Source: Nitrospinaceae bacterium (GTDB taxonomy: Bacteria > Nitrospinota > Nitrospinia > Nitrospinales > Nitrospinaceae). Taken from it: a stretch of 64,000 nt of DNA. Below, piece by piece: positions 26,600 to 35,698 of this stretch. Made by a program: the position numbers and the translations under genes. Location: contig JAJDBF010000031.1 in NCBI GenBank assembly GCA_029261535.1, forward strand, positions 35,577 to 99,576, in the 5' to 3' direction. Position 1 is the first letter of the stretch; every line of letters starts with the position of its first letter. Under the pieces are notes generated by a model. That model was not told where the DNA came from. It made no database searches and saw nothing but the letters and a program-made list of their open reading frames with translations.

Positions 26600-29500
26600 A
26601 TGGCTCATCCCTCAAAACGCCTCAAAGACCTGTCTCCACAAGAAATCGCCGCCCTGTTTTTGAGCGAATGTGCGACCAATTCTACCTCCAAAAATGCGCG
26701 GGATCTGCTATCCGCCTTTCGCGATAAAGTGACGGCAGACGATTTCCCGGAAGGACAACCTGAGCCGGCGCAAAAACTTTTAAAGACCCTGACCGATCTG
26801 TTCGGCATTCAGCCGGGAGACCCCTTCAAAAGAAAAACAGAAGCGAATCTCAAACCTTCGCCTCCTTCCGGGATGACGATTACACCGGACGGCGGCCTGA
26901 TTCTTGCCGATGACTTCAATCACCGCATCCAGATTTTTGATAGTGACCGCAATTTAAAAACACAATTCGGATGCAAGGGCAAACAGCCGGGCGAATTTCA
27001 ATATCCCAAAGGTGTCGCGCTCGATAACAACGGGCACCTGTATGTCGCTGATGGCTGGAACCACCGCGTCCAGAAATTCGACCTCGAAGGAAATTTCATT
27101 TCCACGTTCGGAGAATTCGGCGAAGGCCTCGGTCAGATGAACGAACCCTGGGACGTGCTGGTCGATTCCAACGGTCGCGTCATCGTGGTCGAACGTTACA
27201 ACCACCGCATCCAGTTTTTCGATGCCAACGGCAACTCCGAGGGCTGGACCGGTCAACGCGCAACGGTGTTCGAGGATCAACTGGCGTTCATTTACGAAAC
27301 CTCTTCCGCGCTGGCACCACGCCCGGCACTGGAATTCCCCACCAGCGTTGCCGAAGACCCACACGGTAATTTCTTTGTGACGGACAGTGCCAATCACCGC
27401 GTGCTCAAGTTCGACCGCGAGTGGCAACTACTAAAAAGTTTTGGCAGTCAGGGCGAGGCACCAGGACAGTTTCAATATCCCATGGGCCTGTCGGTGGATG
27501 ATAGCGGACAGGTATACGTTGCCGACCTCAACAATAATCGCATTCAACAATTCACCGGCGACGGCGTGTTTCTCTCAGCTTTTACCGAAGGCGAAGGCGG
27601 CACAGCTCTTAAGATGCCCGGCCTCGTGCTTGCCGGGAATGACGGCGCACTCTGGGTCGCGCTCACGCTCGACCCGGTCCTGCACCCGTTCCAATCTCCA
27701 ACGCTCGCCACGGCTCAAACTTATGAAGCGCTGTCGACTTTGCAACCGCAATCAATTGAGCTGAGGTTGGCCCACAGCCAGCATCTTGAAGACAGCGGAC
27801 AAACCCAGGCGGCGTATGAAATTTACCAGCAGGCGGTCGACCTTTATATAAGGAACGAATCGGGCCTCTCGGAAAAATTCGCCAACCTGCCCGGCACCTG
27901 GGCGCGTCTCACTCAAAAAACGGACAGCAAAATTGAACACGCTGAACAATTGTCAAACGCGCTTGCTCAACTGGGCAAACTGCACGGGGCACGACGCGAG
28001 CATCTACTCGAACAATTTCAGGAGTGGACTGATTTTCTGCCAGCATATTGTGGTCGTTTGGTAGAAGAGCAGAACAAAACGCTGAACAATAACGAAGACC
28101 CGCTTGAATTCGACCGCCAATTTTTCGAGATGAAAAGTCGCGACAAAGAACTGTTCCGCAACACCCGCCTGGCGATGGTCGACTACCAGGAGTCCGTCGC
28201 CCGATTTGAACAGGCCGTGCGCGAAACCCTCCTGCTACCGCTTGATGAAAAGTTTCTTACGCAATTGATGCCAGAGCTTCAGCAGGGCTTCGGTCATGTC
28301 GGCGATCTCCTGCTTCAACTATTGAAGCGCAAGGAACGCAGTGAAGAGTTTCTCATCAAAACCCTACAGGAAGAACGCGGTGCCAAGGAACACTGGGCCG
28401 AGTTCGTCGCCAATCACAGCATCAGCAACCGGATTTCTGAACAGGTGCGACAGTTGATCGTCGAATTTTTGGCACTGACGCGACTGCTCGACACCGCCGC
28501 GAAACGGTTTCCAGACAAGACATCGGTTTTAGAAACACTGCGGACGACGTTGGGACTGGAGGACGCGACCCACCTGTTCGGGCAGGTCCTGCTGGGCTTT
28601 CAGGAAGACCCGGACCTCACCGCCCACCTGCAGGGCATCTTCATGGGGTTGCTCGATGGCTGGAAAACGCAGTGTGGCTCTGCATCTGCACCGGCCGCCT
28701 CTTTCGCCAGCGATGACATCTCAGCGTTCGAGTTTGACCGCGAAGAATTGTCTCCACAAGAATTGACCCGGTCTTACCGCATCGGCGGTGCTCCTATCAA
28801 CGTTCAGGCGGACGGAGTTTTAATGGGCGGCGAATTGTATCCCACCCAATTAATTGCCGACAAAGAAAATGACATTGGCGCACGGCTGGAAGGCATCCTG
28901 CAAAACCAAAGCGTCTACAGCGAAAAAACTGCCGACATCATCAAGCAGTCCGGGGAATTGCGCCAACAAAAATTGGACCTCGAAACACGGCTTTATTCCG
29001 TCGACGTGCGCGACAAAGCCACACCTGTGCAGATCGGCAACAACGTGCGCGTGATCGATTTCCAGATCAACCTTCTGCAACGCATGATCCAGACCCTTGC
29101 CGTCAACGAGATGAATAATCTGGTGCGGCTGGTCATCGGCGCATCCTTGCTGTCATCCACCGATGCCGGGAAAAATATTTTAATCCGACTCAATTTCCCG
29201 AAAACTCTGGGAAAACTTTTTGGCGGTGAGCTGGAACGTCTGCATCAACTCAAACAGGAATGGAAAGACATCGGCCTGTTCCACGCCGGATTGCAGGCGC
29301 GGCTGGCAGGCATCGCCCACAGGTTGGAACCGGAAAAAGTAAAAGAGATAGAAGCTTTGCAAAGTCAGGTGGCAGAATCCGATTTCAACTACCTGCAAAA
29401 AACATCCACCGTTTACCGGCAGGCCAACCTGACAGGGCTCTTACAAAAATTGAACGCGGTGATTAATCCGGCGACCACGGCATCGTCGACCCCGACCTTC

Positions 29501-30334
29501 TCACATTACGTTGGTAGTTTTGGTCACGCCGACAGCGCGTTCTTGTATCCCTTCGGCACCGCTCATTTAAAGAACGGCGACCTGCTGGTCAGCGACAACA
29601 AGAAACATTGCATTCTGCGTTTCTCACCAGACGGCGTGTACCAGAGTAGTTTCGGCAGGTTCGGCAATGGACCCGGCGCGCTGAACTCGCCGTTCGGCAT
29701 CGCCGTGTCGCGAGATCAAACAATCTACGTTGCCGACAACGGCAACCGGCGCATTGCCGTGTTCGATGCCGACGGACATTTTAAAAATGCTATCGGCAAT
29801 ACAGGCGCGGAAGAAAACAGAATAGGCTTGACCTACAGTGTAGCAGTCGATACCAAAGGCAACGTGTGGGTGCCCGACACCGATAAGCATCGCATACTGA
29901 TGTTCTCACCCACCGGTGAATTGCTCAACGTGATAGGAAAAGAAAACAATCGGACAACCGAGCTGTTGCATCCCGTCGCCGTGCGCCCTCTTGACGACGG
30001 CGGCTTTATTACCAGCGACCGCTCGGAGCACATCATCAAACGCTTCTCTGCCAACGGCGACCTACTTAAAACTTTTGACAGCACGCAGACGCCGTTGGGA
30101 GAGGCCTACAGCCTGGCTTACCACCCCGAGCACGGACTGTTTATCTCCGACACTTTTAATTGCCAGATAGTATGTTTGGATATTGATTTGAAATTGCTCT
30201 GGACGCACAACCACACCGGCAGACGCGGTGGGCAGGTCTTCCGCATCGGCGGCCTCTCACTATATGACAATCAACTCTTCATCGCCGACTACGATAATAT
30301 CCGCGTGCAGGTGTTTGATTTGCTAAAGAGATAA
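26600..30334 (+). CDS. Large NHL-repeat / TPR / helical protein
   Basis: This 1244-residue protein has no signal peptide. Residues about 90-350 are NHL repeats (GLILADDFNHRIQIFD, HLYVADGWNHRVQKFD, VIVVERYNHRIQFFD, FFVTDSANHRVLKFD, VYVADLNNNRIQQFT) forming a beta-propeller. A TPR-like helix pair follows (about 372-420). Residues about 430-965 are long amphipathic helices with little similarity to anything I recognise. A second NHL propeller occupies about 967-1244 (IYVADNGNRRIAVFDADGHF and others). It is probably a cytoplasmic scaffold or sensor. It is divergently placed from the radical SAM/TPR operon and may organise those enzymes. No good ribosome-binding site precedes ATG 26600. Confidence 0.78.
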   Translation: MAHPSKRLKDLSPQEIAALFLSECATNSTSKNARDLLSAFRDKVTADDFPEGQPEPAQKLLKTLTDLFGIQPGDPFKRKTEANLKPSPPSGMTITPDGGLILADDFNHRIQIFDSDRNLKTQFGCKGKQPGEFQYPKGVALDNNGHLYVADGWNHRVQKFDLEGNFISTFGEFGEGLGQMNEPWDVLVDSNGRVIVVERYNHRIQFFDANGNSEGWTGQRATVFEDQLAFIYETSSALAPRPALEFPTSVAEDPHGNFFVTDSANHRVLKFDREWQLLKSFGSQGEAPGQFQYPMGLSVDDSGQVYVADLNNNRIQQFTGDGVFLSAFTEGEGGTALKMPGLVLAGNDGALWVALTLDPVLHPFQSPTLATAQTYEALSTLQPQSIELRLAHSQHLEDSGQTQAAYEIYQQAVDLYIRNESGLSEKFANLPGTWARLTQKTDSKIEHAEQLSNALAQLGKLHGARREHLLEQFQEWTDFLPAYCGRLVEEQNKTLNNNEDPLEFDRQFFEMKSRDKELFRNTRLAMVDYQESVARFEQAVRETLLLPLDEKFLTQLMPELQQGFGHVGDLLLQLLKRKERSEEFLIKTLQEERGAKEHWAEFVANHSISNRISEQVRQLIVEFLALTRLLDTAAKRFPDKTSVLETLRTTLGLEDATHLFGQVLLGFQEDPDLTAHLQGIFMGLLDGWKTQCGSASAPAASFASDDISAFEFDREELSPQELTRSYRIGGAPINVQADGVLMGGELYPTQLIADKENDIGARLEGILQNQSVYSEKTADIIKQSGELRQQKLDLETRLYSVDVRDKATPVQIGNNVRVIDFQINLLQRMIQTLAVNEMNNLVRLVIGASLLSSTDAGKNILIRLNFPKTLGKLFGGELERLHQLKQEWKDIGLFHAGLQARLAGIAHRLEPEKVKEIEALQSQVAESDFNYLQKTSTVYRQANLTGLLQKLNAVINPATTASSTPTFSHYVGSFGHADSAFLYPFGTAHLKNGDLLVSDNKKHCILRFSPDGVYQSSFGRFGNGPGALNSPFGIAVSRDQTIYVADNGNRRIAVFDADGHFKNAIGNTGAEENRIGLTYSVAVDTKGNVWVPDTDKHRILMFSPTGELLNVIGKENNRTTELLHPVAVRPLDDGGFITSDRSEHIIKRFSANGDLLKTFDSTQTPLGEAYSLAYHPEHGLFISDTFNCQIVCLDIDLKLLWTHNHTGRRGGQVFRIGGLSLYDNQLFIADYDNIRVQVFDLLKR

Positions 30335-30442
30335 AAATAGCACCTTTTCACACTAGACCAATCAGGTTATTGATTCATTTAAGTTTTCAGTTTTTCTTAT
30401 CGCTTTAACCATTAATAACGACAAACAATCAGGAACAAGAAA

Positions 30443-32380
30443 ATGCTTTATTTAAAGCGGGTTATTCTCAAGAACAATGGTCCATTTGAGAAATTCATCT
30501 TGGATCTCCCATTCTCCTCAAATGGGAATCCTAAGCCTCTTGGTTTAATTGGAAAAAACGGCTCCGGAAAATCCATTTTGCTAAGTTGCATTGCAGATGG
30601 AATTATGGAGTTTGCTAACTCCGTGTTCAAGGATATATTAGATGGCACTCCCAACCATAGTTATTTTAGGACCATTGGCTTTACAAGCCGAACATCCCTA
30701 ACAAATCATGGATGGGCCCTTCTAGATTTTTTTAATGAAAAAAATGAGATTTATCAATTTTTTGAAAAAAACGGCATTATCTCTTATGAAGATTTAATCA
30801 AAGAAACCGGAGAAAATTTAACAATAGATAAAACTCATTTTGAGAAAATTCCAAAAGATGAATCTTTTAAATATTTCTCTAAAAACCGTGAGTTCTTTCC
30901 GAATGAATTCATTCAAAATTCTTATTGTTTTTTTCCTTCAAATCGCTTTGAACATCCCCATTGGCTAAACCCTATTTTCACTGAGGCCAAAGCAGGACCC
31001 ACCATAGAGATCAGAGACTCTCAAGAACTTAACAAGCCCATTTTAATAACATCTAGTTTCCAAAACAATTACGAATGGCTTCTTTCAGTCTTGATGGACT
31101 TTAAATGGAGAAGCAGTGGGTCACAATGGACTATAACAGTTGAAAAAAAATTAACTCAAATTATCAGAATTATTCTAGACGACCCTTCTGTAGACTTCTG
31201 TCTAAATCCCCGCCATAGTGCCAGTCAAATCTCTTTGGGAAAACACATTGAGGGCACTGAGCAGTTCACCCAAATTCTCCCCACTTTACGAAATCTTTCA
31301 GCAGGCCAAAGCACTCTCCTAAATTTATTTTTAACGATAATTAGATATTCCGACTATACCGAGAGAACTAGCTTTGAAGACATTCAGGGAATTGTCTTAA
31401 TTGATGAAATTGATTTATTTCTTCATGTTTACCTACAAAACAAAGCATTACCCTTACTCATCAAATTTTTCCCAAAAGTTCAGTTTATTTTTTCAACACA
31501 CTCCCCTCTCGTCCTCACCGGAATGAAAGAATTGTTTGGTGATGAATTCCAAATTATAGAATTACCCACAGGTGCTACGTGCGATGTTTCCAGTTTCGAA
31601 GAATTTGACCATGCTTGCACCATTTACTTAAAAGAAAACGAACGGTTTAAAAAAAACTTAAACTATCTAGAAACCAAATTGAAAAAAATAAACAAACCAA
31701 TTTTAATTACTGAAGGAAAAACAGATTGGATGCATTTAAAAACGGCTTTAAAAAAATTAACGGCCAAGGGATATTTTCAAAGCCTTTCGATTGATTTCAT
31801 GGAATACGACAGTAATGTTGAAATGGGAGACAACGAGCTAATGAAGTATTGCGAATACCTCTCCAAATTGCCTCAAGAGAAAAAAGTTATTTGTGTATTC
31901 GACAGAGACAATGATTCGATAATTAAAAAACATCAAGAAAATGGGGGCATAAAAAAATGGGGGAATAACGTATTCTCTTTTTGCATTCCTAGCCCCCCTC
32001 ACAGAAAAGACTATAAAAATATATCTATAGAAATGTTGTACTCAGATGATGAACTTAAAACCCCGGAGCCAGAATCTAAGAAAAGGCTCTATTTCACAAA
32101 TGAAGTTAAATTATCGTATGAAATTGATCTAATTACTAAAAAAAAGAAGAATTCTGAGTGGCGGGCCTTAGATATTCCTGAAACAGAAAGTGAACTCGAA
32201 AAAAAAATAATAACAGAAGATTGTGGAAAATATGAAAATTCTCTTGGCGAAAAAGTAGCTATTTCGAAAACCGTTTTTGCCCAACTAATTTTTGAAGGTG
32301 CAGGGCTCTTTAATAATTTTGATTTTGAACCATTTAGAGCAATCTTCGATACGGCCCAAGAAATCTTAGATATTGAATAA
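30443..32380 (+). CDS. OLD-like ABC-ATPase / TOPRIM protein, candidate phage-defence effector
   Basis: This 645-residue protein has an SMC/ABC-type ATPase split by a long insert: Walker A G37-KNGSGKS-44, signature LSAGQS (about 282-287), Walker B GIVLIDEIDLFLH (about 316-328) and H-loop FSTHSPLVL (about 349-357). A TOPRIM-like nuclease half follows, with PILITEGKTDW (about 420-430) and VICVFDRDND (about 482-491) supplying the E and DxD acids. This order matches class 1 OLD nucleases and retron-associated OLD-like effectors. No GajB-type helicase, reverse transcriptase or AriA-like partner is adjacent. Codons are strikingly AT-rich compared with all neighbours, indicating recent transfer. AGGA lies about nine bases before the ATG. 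Confidence 0.75.
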   Translation: MLYLKRVILKNNGPFEKFILDLPFSSNGNPKPLGLIGKNGSGKSILLSCIADGIMEFANSVFKDILDGTPNHSYFRTIGFTSRTSLTNHGWALLDFFNEKNEIYQFFEKNGIISYEDLIKETGENLTIDKTHFEKIPKDESFKYFSKNREFFPNEFIQNSYCFFPSNRFEHPHWLNPIFTEAKAGPTIEIRDSQELNKPILITSSFQNNYEWLLSVLMDFKWRSSGSQWTITVEKKLTQIIRIILDDPSVDFCLNPRHSASQISLGKHIEGTEQFTQILPTLRNLSAGQSTLLNLFLTIIRYSDYTERTSFEDIQGIVLIDEIDLFLHVYLQNKALPLLIKFFPKVQFIFSTHSPLVLTGMKELFGDEFQIIELPTGATCDVSSFEEFDHACTIYLKENERFKKNLNYLETKLKKINKPILITEGKTDWMHLKTALKKLTAKGYFQSLSIDFMEYDSNVEMGDNELMKYCEYLSKLPQEKKVICVFDRDNDSIIKKHQENGGIKKWGNNVFSFCIPSPPHRKDYKNISIEMLYSDDELKTPEPESKKRLYFTNEVKLSYEIDLITKKKKNSEWRALDIPETESELEKKIITEDCGKYENSLGEKVAISKTVFAQLIFEGAGLFNNFDFEPFRAIFDTAQEILDIE

Positions 32381-32531
32381 CGCCTTAAATACCAAATTAA
32401 AAAAAAGAAGAAGAGATGTAGAGAGGGGCCAAGTCCCTTCTTAACTACAAGTGGAAAATCACCCTGCTGCGCGTCCCTCTTCCCTTCGGCCTTGCTCAGG
32501 ACAGGCTCCGAAGAGGGAATATTGTATTGCC

Positions 32532-32660
32532 CCAAAATCAAAATCCAAGGCGAGATTCTTCCTCACCCTTCGGGTTCCTCAGAATGACATGCGGCAGTTT
32601 TTTTCTATCCCTGATGCCGCCCCACTTCGACAGGCTCAGTGTGACAGCCCAAAGTCGGAC
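32532..32660 (+). repeat. Dispersed repeat family A, copy with diverged ends
   Basis: AAAATCCAAGGCGAGATTCT, CTCAGAATGACAT and CTTCGACAGGCTCAG occur in the order seen in the complete copies. The terminal inverted segments are not recognisable. Confidence 0.65.
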
Positions 32661-32686
32661 CCCAAAAGGCCTACGGTCGGCTAACA

Positions 32687-32714
32687 TTCAAGAACGCGAA
32701 TAGCGGTTTTTGAA
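32687..32714. repeat. 28-bp palindrome (TTCAAGAAC / GTTCTTGAA family), copy 1
   Basis: Arms TTCAAGAAC and GTTTTTGAA flank a GCGAATAGCG loop. Other copies are at 39026, 41135 and 41214. It could form a hairpin in RNA or bind a dimeric protein. Confidence 0.75.
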
Positions 32715-32796
32715 CAAGGTGGTGCGACAGGGAGGATGCTTTAAAGTCCCAGTGATATTGCCAGCAAAGTTGCCCGCCAGCCCCACCGCAAGGTGG

Positions 32797-33726
32797 TTAG
32801 AGGACATTGGTGATGGGGTATTGGCGGGTTTGTGTGCTTTGCCGGTTGTTTTGCTCGATGGCGGTTTCAAGTTCACCCGGCGCAAAATCATCGCGCAGGA
32901 TTTTTGCGTTTTCATCGGCGAAGGCGTTGCTCTTTAAACTGGTGACAACTTCCGTCATGGAGATATCCATTCCCGGTGGTGGCTCGAAGGCTGAGGCGCG
33001 GCGGGCAAACTGATCGCGTCCCCAACCGAGTGCTTCTTGTGTGGCAATCGAAACCGTCGCCACCCGCTTTTCATCTTCGAGAACAAAAATTTCAGGGAAC
33101 ACTTCAAGAAATGTTTTGCGGTCATCGGGTTTCTTGTCGTTGCTCTTGCCGTACAGGTTGGAGGCCACCACGCCGCCGGGTGCCAGTGCTGATTTCATTT
33201 CGCTGTAAAACTCGAGGGTCTTCAGGTGATAGGGAATCGACCCGCTTTTGAACGCATCGAGGAAAATAATATCGTAGGTGATGCCGCTTGCGATTTGCTG
33301 TTGCAGGAAGAGCCGCCCGTCGGCCTCGAAGATTTTATAGTTCGGCCCCTCTTTCACATGAAAATATTTTTTCGCGAGGGCGGTGACTTTCGAGTCGATC
33401 TCGACGACATCAATCTGGCAGGCCGGGTACCAGGCCGACAGGCAATTCGACAACGCGCCGCCGCCCAATCCAACAATTAAAATTCTTCGTGGATTTGGAT
33501 GAATCAAAAGGGCCGCGAGGATCATCTTAGAGTAGACGAGTGCGGGCGTTTTCGGCTTGCGGGTGTCGACCCTCGATTGCAGGAAGAATTTACCACTGCC
33601 GTTGAACCACATTTCCCGTTTGACCCCGTCTTCGATCACATAAATATCGTTGAAACGGGTGCGGGCACGCGCCAGCACTTTCAGGTTGGATGTCGGTGGA
33701 ATCGTTTGGGTTTCCGGTTTGGGCAT
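32797..33726 (-). CDS. Spermidine synthase-like methyltransferase-fold protein
   Basis: This 309-residue protein has the polyamine-synthase nucleotide-binding core: RILIVGLGGGALSNCLSAWY (about 81-100), IDVVEIDSKVTALAKKYFHV, IFEADGRLFLQQ (about 134-145) and YDIIFLDAFKSGSIPYHL (about 152-169). Residues 20-60 resemble the N-terminal beta-hairpin domain of SpeE (FNDIYVIEDGVKREMWFNGS). The SpeE active-site signature (GGGDG) is changed to GLGGGAL. It belongs to the broad fused-MFS/spermidine-synthase-like group, and true polyamine synthesis is uncertain. It stands alone on the minus strand between repeat clusters. Confidence 0.72.
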   Translation of the reverse strand: MPKPETQTIPPTSNLKVLARARTRFNDIYVIEDGVKREMWFNGSGKFFLQSRVDTRKPKTPALVYSKMILAALLIHPNPRRILIVGLGGGALSNCLSAWYPACQIDVVEIDSKVTALAKKYFHVKEGPNYKIFEADGRLFLQQQIASGITYDIIFLDAFKSGSIPYHLKTLEFYSEMKSALAPGGVVASNLYGKSNDKKPDDRKTFLEVFPEIFVLEDEKRVATVSIATQEALGWGRDQFARRASAFEPPPGMDISMTEVVTSLKSNAFADENAKILRDDFAPGELETAIEQNNRQSTQTRQYPITNVL

Positions 33727-33740
33727 TTTGCGAGGTGGGC

Positions 33741-33835
33741 CTTCGGTCAGCTAACGGACCTTGCGGGTGCTTGCGCACGGCTAACGGACCTTGCGGTCAG
33801 CCCCGGTTGGCTCTCCGCGAGGACCGCAAGGTGTT
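33741..33835. repeat. Short direct and inverted repeats upstream of pckA
   Basis: CTAACGGACCTTGCGG occurs at 33751-33766 and again at 33781-33796 (period 30). ACCTTGCGG (33788-33796) is inverted at 33824-33832 as CCGCAAGGT. Related GGTGCTTGCGCACGGC also occurs near 9738. The patch lies between a minus-strand gene and pckA. Confidence 0.6.
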
Positions 33836-33986
33836 GATCTGCAACCTTTTCAAAACACGACTGTTATGTTACCATAAACCATACTCGTAACAGGACTCAA
33901 AGTATCCCCAAAAATTGCGGGAAGCCTTTATATTTGAAAGCGTTGTAAGAATACAGCGGTCGTAGACAGCTTAAGGAGCCAAGGAC

Positions 33987-35633
33987 ATGCCTAATCATAA
34001 TTTAAAACATAAAATCGGCCTGGAACATCACGGTGTCCGGAACGCGAAAGAAACGTTCTGGAACCTGTCCACACCCGAATTGTACGAACATATCATCAAA
34101 AACGAGGAAGGCACACTGAGCCACCTCGGCCCGATTGTGGTGTCCACCGGTAAACACACCGGTCGCTCTCCCAACGATAAATTCATCGTCCAGGAAGCGT
34201 CGAGCGAGGAAAATATCTGGTGGGGCAAGGTCAATTGTCCGTTTCCGATCGACAAATTTGAAGCACTGTATGGTCGCGTCCTCTCCTATATGCAACACAA
34301 AACGCTGTACGTACAAGACTGCACCGCCGGTTCCGACCCGGATTTTAATCTCCACATCCGGGTGGTGACGGAGACCGCCTGGCACAGCCTGTTTGCACGC
34401 AACATGTTCATCCAGATTCACGACCAGCAGAAAATCGAAACGCATTCGCCCGGCTTCACCATCATTCAAGTGCCCGGCTTTCAAGCTGTCCCGGAAATCG
34501 ATGGCACCAATTCCGAAACTTTTGTCATCGTCGACTTTGGCAAGAAACTGGTTCTGATCGGCGGCACCAGCTATGCCGGTGAGATCAAGAAATCTGTGTT
34601 CTCCGTGCTCAACTACATTCTGCCGTATAAACATAAAGTGATGTCCATGCATTGCTCGGCAAATATTGGTGAAAAAGATGACACCGCCGTATTCTTTGGT
34701 CTGTCTGGAACAGGAAAAACCACCCTGTCTGCCGATCCCAACCGTAAACTCATCGGCGACGACGAGCATGGCTGGAGCGATGCGGGTGTGTTCAACTTTG
34801 AAGGGGGTTGTTACGCCAAGGTGATCCGCCTGTCCGAGAAAGCCGAGCCGTTCATTTACGAATGCACACGCAAGTTCGGCACGGTGCTGGAAAATGTGGT
34901 GATCGATCCCATCACCCGGCGCATGGACCTCGACGACAACAGCCTGACAGAAAACACGCGGGCGGCTTACCCGTTGACGCATATCCCGAACTCCATTCCC
35001 GAGGCGCGTGGCGGGCATCCGAAAAATGTCATCATGCTGACCTGCGATGCCTATGGCATCATGCCGCCGGTGGCCAAGCTGACACCGGAACAGGCCATGT
35101 ATCATTTCATTTCGGGCTACACCGCCAAAGTGGCAGGTACGGAGCGAGGCATGAGCCGCGAACCGACTGCCGTTTTCAGCACCTGTTTTGGAGCCCCGTT
35201 CATGGCTCTGCATCCTTCGGTCTATGCCAAACTGCTTGGCGAAAGAATCTCCGGCAACGATGTCAATTGCTGGCTGGTCAACACCGGCTGGACCGGTGGC
35301 GCGTATGGTGTCGGGTCCCGCATGGAAATCGCCCACACGCGGGCGATGATCAAGGCAATCCTCGATGGTAGCCTGAGCAAGGTCAACACTTGGTCTGATC
35401 CTATATTCGGCTTCGCCGTTCCGGAAGAATGCCCGGATGTACCGGACGAGGTTCTCAATCCGCGCAACACCTGGAAGCGACCGGAAGATTACGATATAAA
35501 GGCACGCGAGTTGGCAGACCAGTTCATTGAAAACTTCAAGCAGTATGAGGAAGGTACAAGTTCAGAAATAAAAGCCGCTGGCCCGAAGGTGCCCCCGGCG
35601 AAGGTTGCCAACATCCAGCAAATCAAAAAGTAA
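33987..35633 (+). CDS. pckA: Phosphoenolpyruvate carboxykinase (ATP)
   Basis: This 548-residue protein is of full family length. It converts oxaloacetate and ATP to phosphoenolpyruvate, ADP and CO2, the entry to gluconeogenesis. The P-loop and kinase-2 region GLSGTGKTTLSADPNRKLIG (about 237-256) followed by DDEHGWSDAGVFNFEGGCYA is diagnostic of the ATP-dependent enzyme. HTGRSPNDKFIV (about 52-63) and NVIMLTCDAYGIMPPVAKL match the substrate and adenine regions. AAGGAG lies about ten bases before ATG 33987. A perfect-looking terminator follows at 35639-35679, so it is transcribed alone. Confidence 0.96.
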   Translation: MPNHNLKHKIGLEHHGVRNAKETFWNLSTPELYEHIIKNEEGTLSHLGPIVVSTGKHTGRSPNDKFIVQEASSEENIWWGKVNCPFPIDKFEALYGRVLSYMQHKTLYVQDCTAGSDPDFNLHIRVVTETAWHSLFARNMFIQIHDQQKIETHSPGFTIIQVPGFQAVPEIDGTNSETFVIVDFGKKLVLIGGTSYAGEIKKSVFSVLNYILPYKHKVMSMHCSANIGEKDDTAVFFGLSGTGKTTLSADPNRKLIGDDEHGWSDAGVFNFEGGCYAKVIRLSEKAEPFIYECTRKFGTVLENVVIDPITRRMDLDDNSLTENTRAAYPLTHIPNSIPEARGGHPKNVIMLTCDAYGIMPPVAKLTPEQAMYHFISGYTAKVAGTERGMSREPTAVFSTCFGAPFMALHPSVYAKLLGERISGNDVNCWLVNTGWTGGAYGVGSRMEIAHTRAMIKAILDGSLSKVNTWSDPIFGFAVPEECPDVPDEVLNPRNTWKRPEDYDIKARELADQFIENFKQYEEGTSSEIKAAGPKVPPAKVANIQQIKK

Positions 35634-35638
35634 TTTAC

Positions 35639-35679
35639 GGCCGGAAGTCACACGTTACTGTGACCTCCGGCCTTTTTTT
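35639..35679 (+). terminator. Rho-independent terminator of pckA
   Basis: GGCCGGA (35639-35645) pairs with TCCGGCC (35666-35672), and GTCACA with TGTGAC inside, separated by one mismatch. The loop is about six bases, and T7 follows. It starts five bases after the pckA stop. Confidence 0.95.
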
Positions 35680-35698
35680 ATCCTCTGCCCTCAATAAC

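Larger units (their letters stand above)
32381..32796. other. Gene-free stretch of repeat fragments
   Basis: No gene is seen. It holds a family A fragment (32532-32660, with GGCGAGATTCTTCCTC and CAGAATGACAT), CTTCGACAGGCTCAGTGTGAC, and a 28-bp palindrome at 32687-32714. A further GC-rich segment (CACCGCAAGGTGG) is also found before the SDR gene near 59265. Confidence 0.6.

Noticed and set aside
30443..32380. Gabija or retron system
   Set aside because: The OLD-like gene has no UvrD/GajB helicase, reverse transcriptase or msr/msd-like repeat beside it, so only a stand-alone OLD-like call is supported.
34002..35336. 444-codon open frame on the minus strand
   Set aside because: It is the antisense shadow of pckA, whose every motif is intact; the antisense product has no recognisable domain.
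35660..35698. Upstream start for pdxA at 35660
   Set aside because: It lies inside the pckA terminator hairpin; PdxA homologues begin at the MEPLPRL position.
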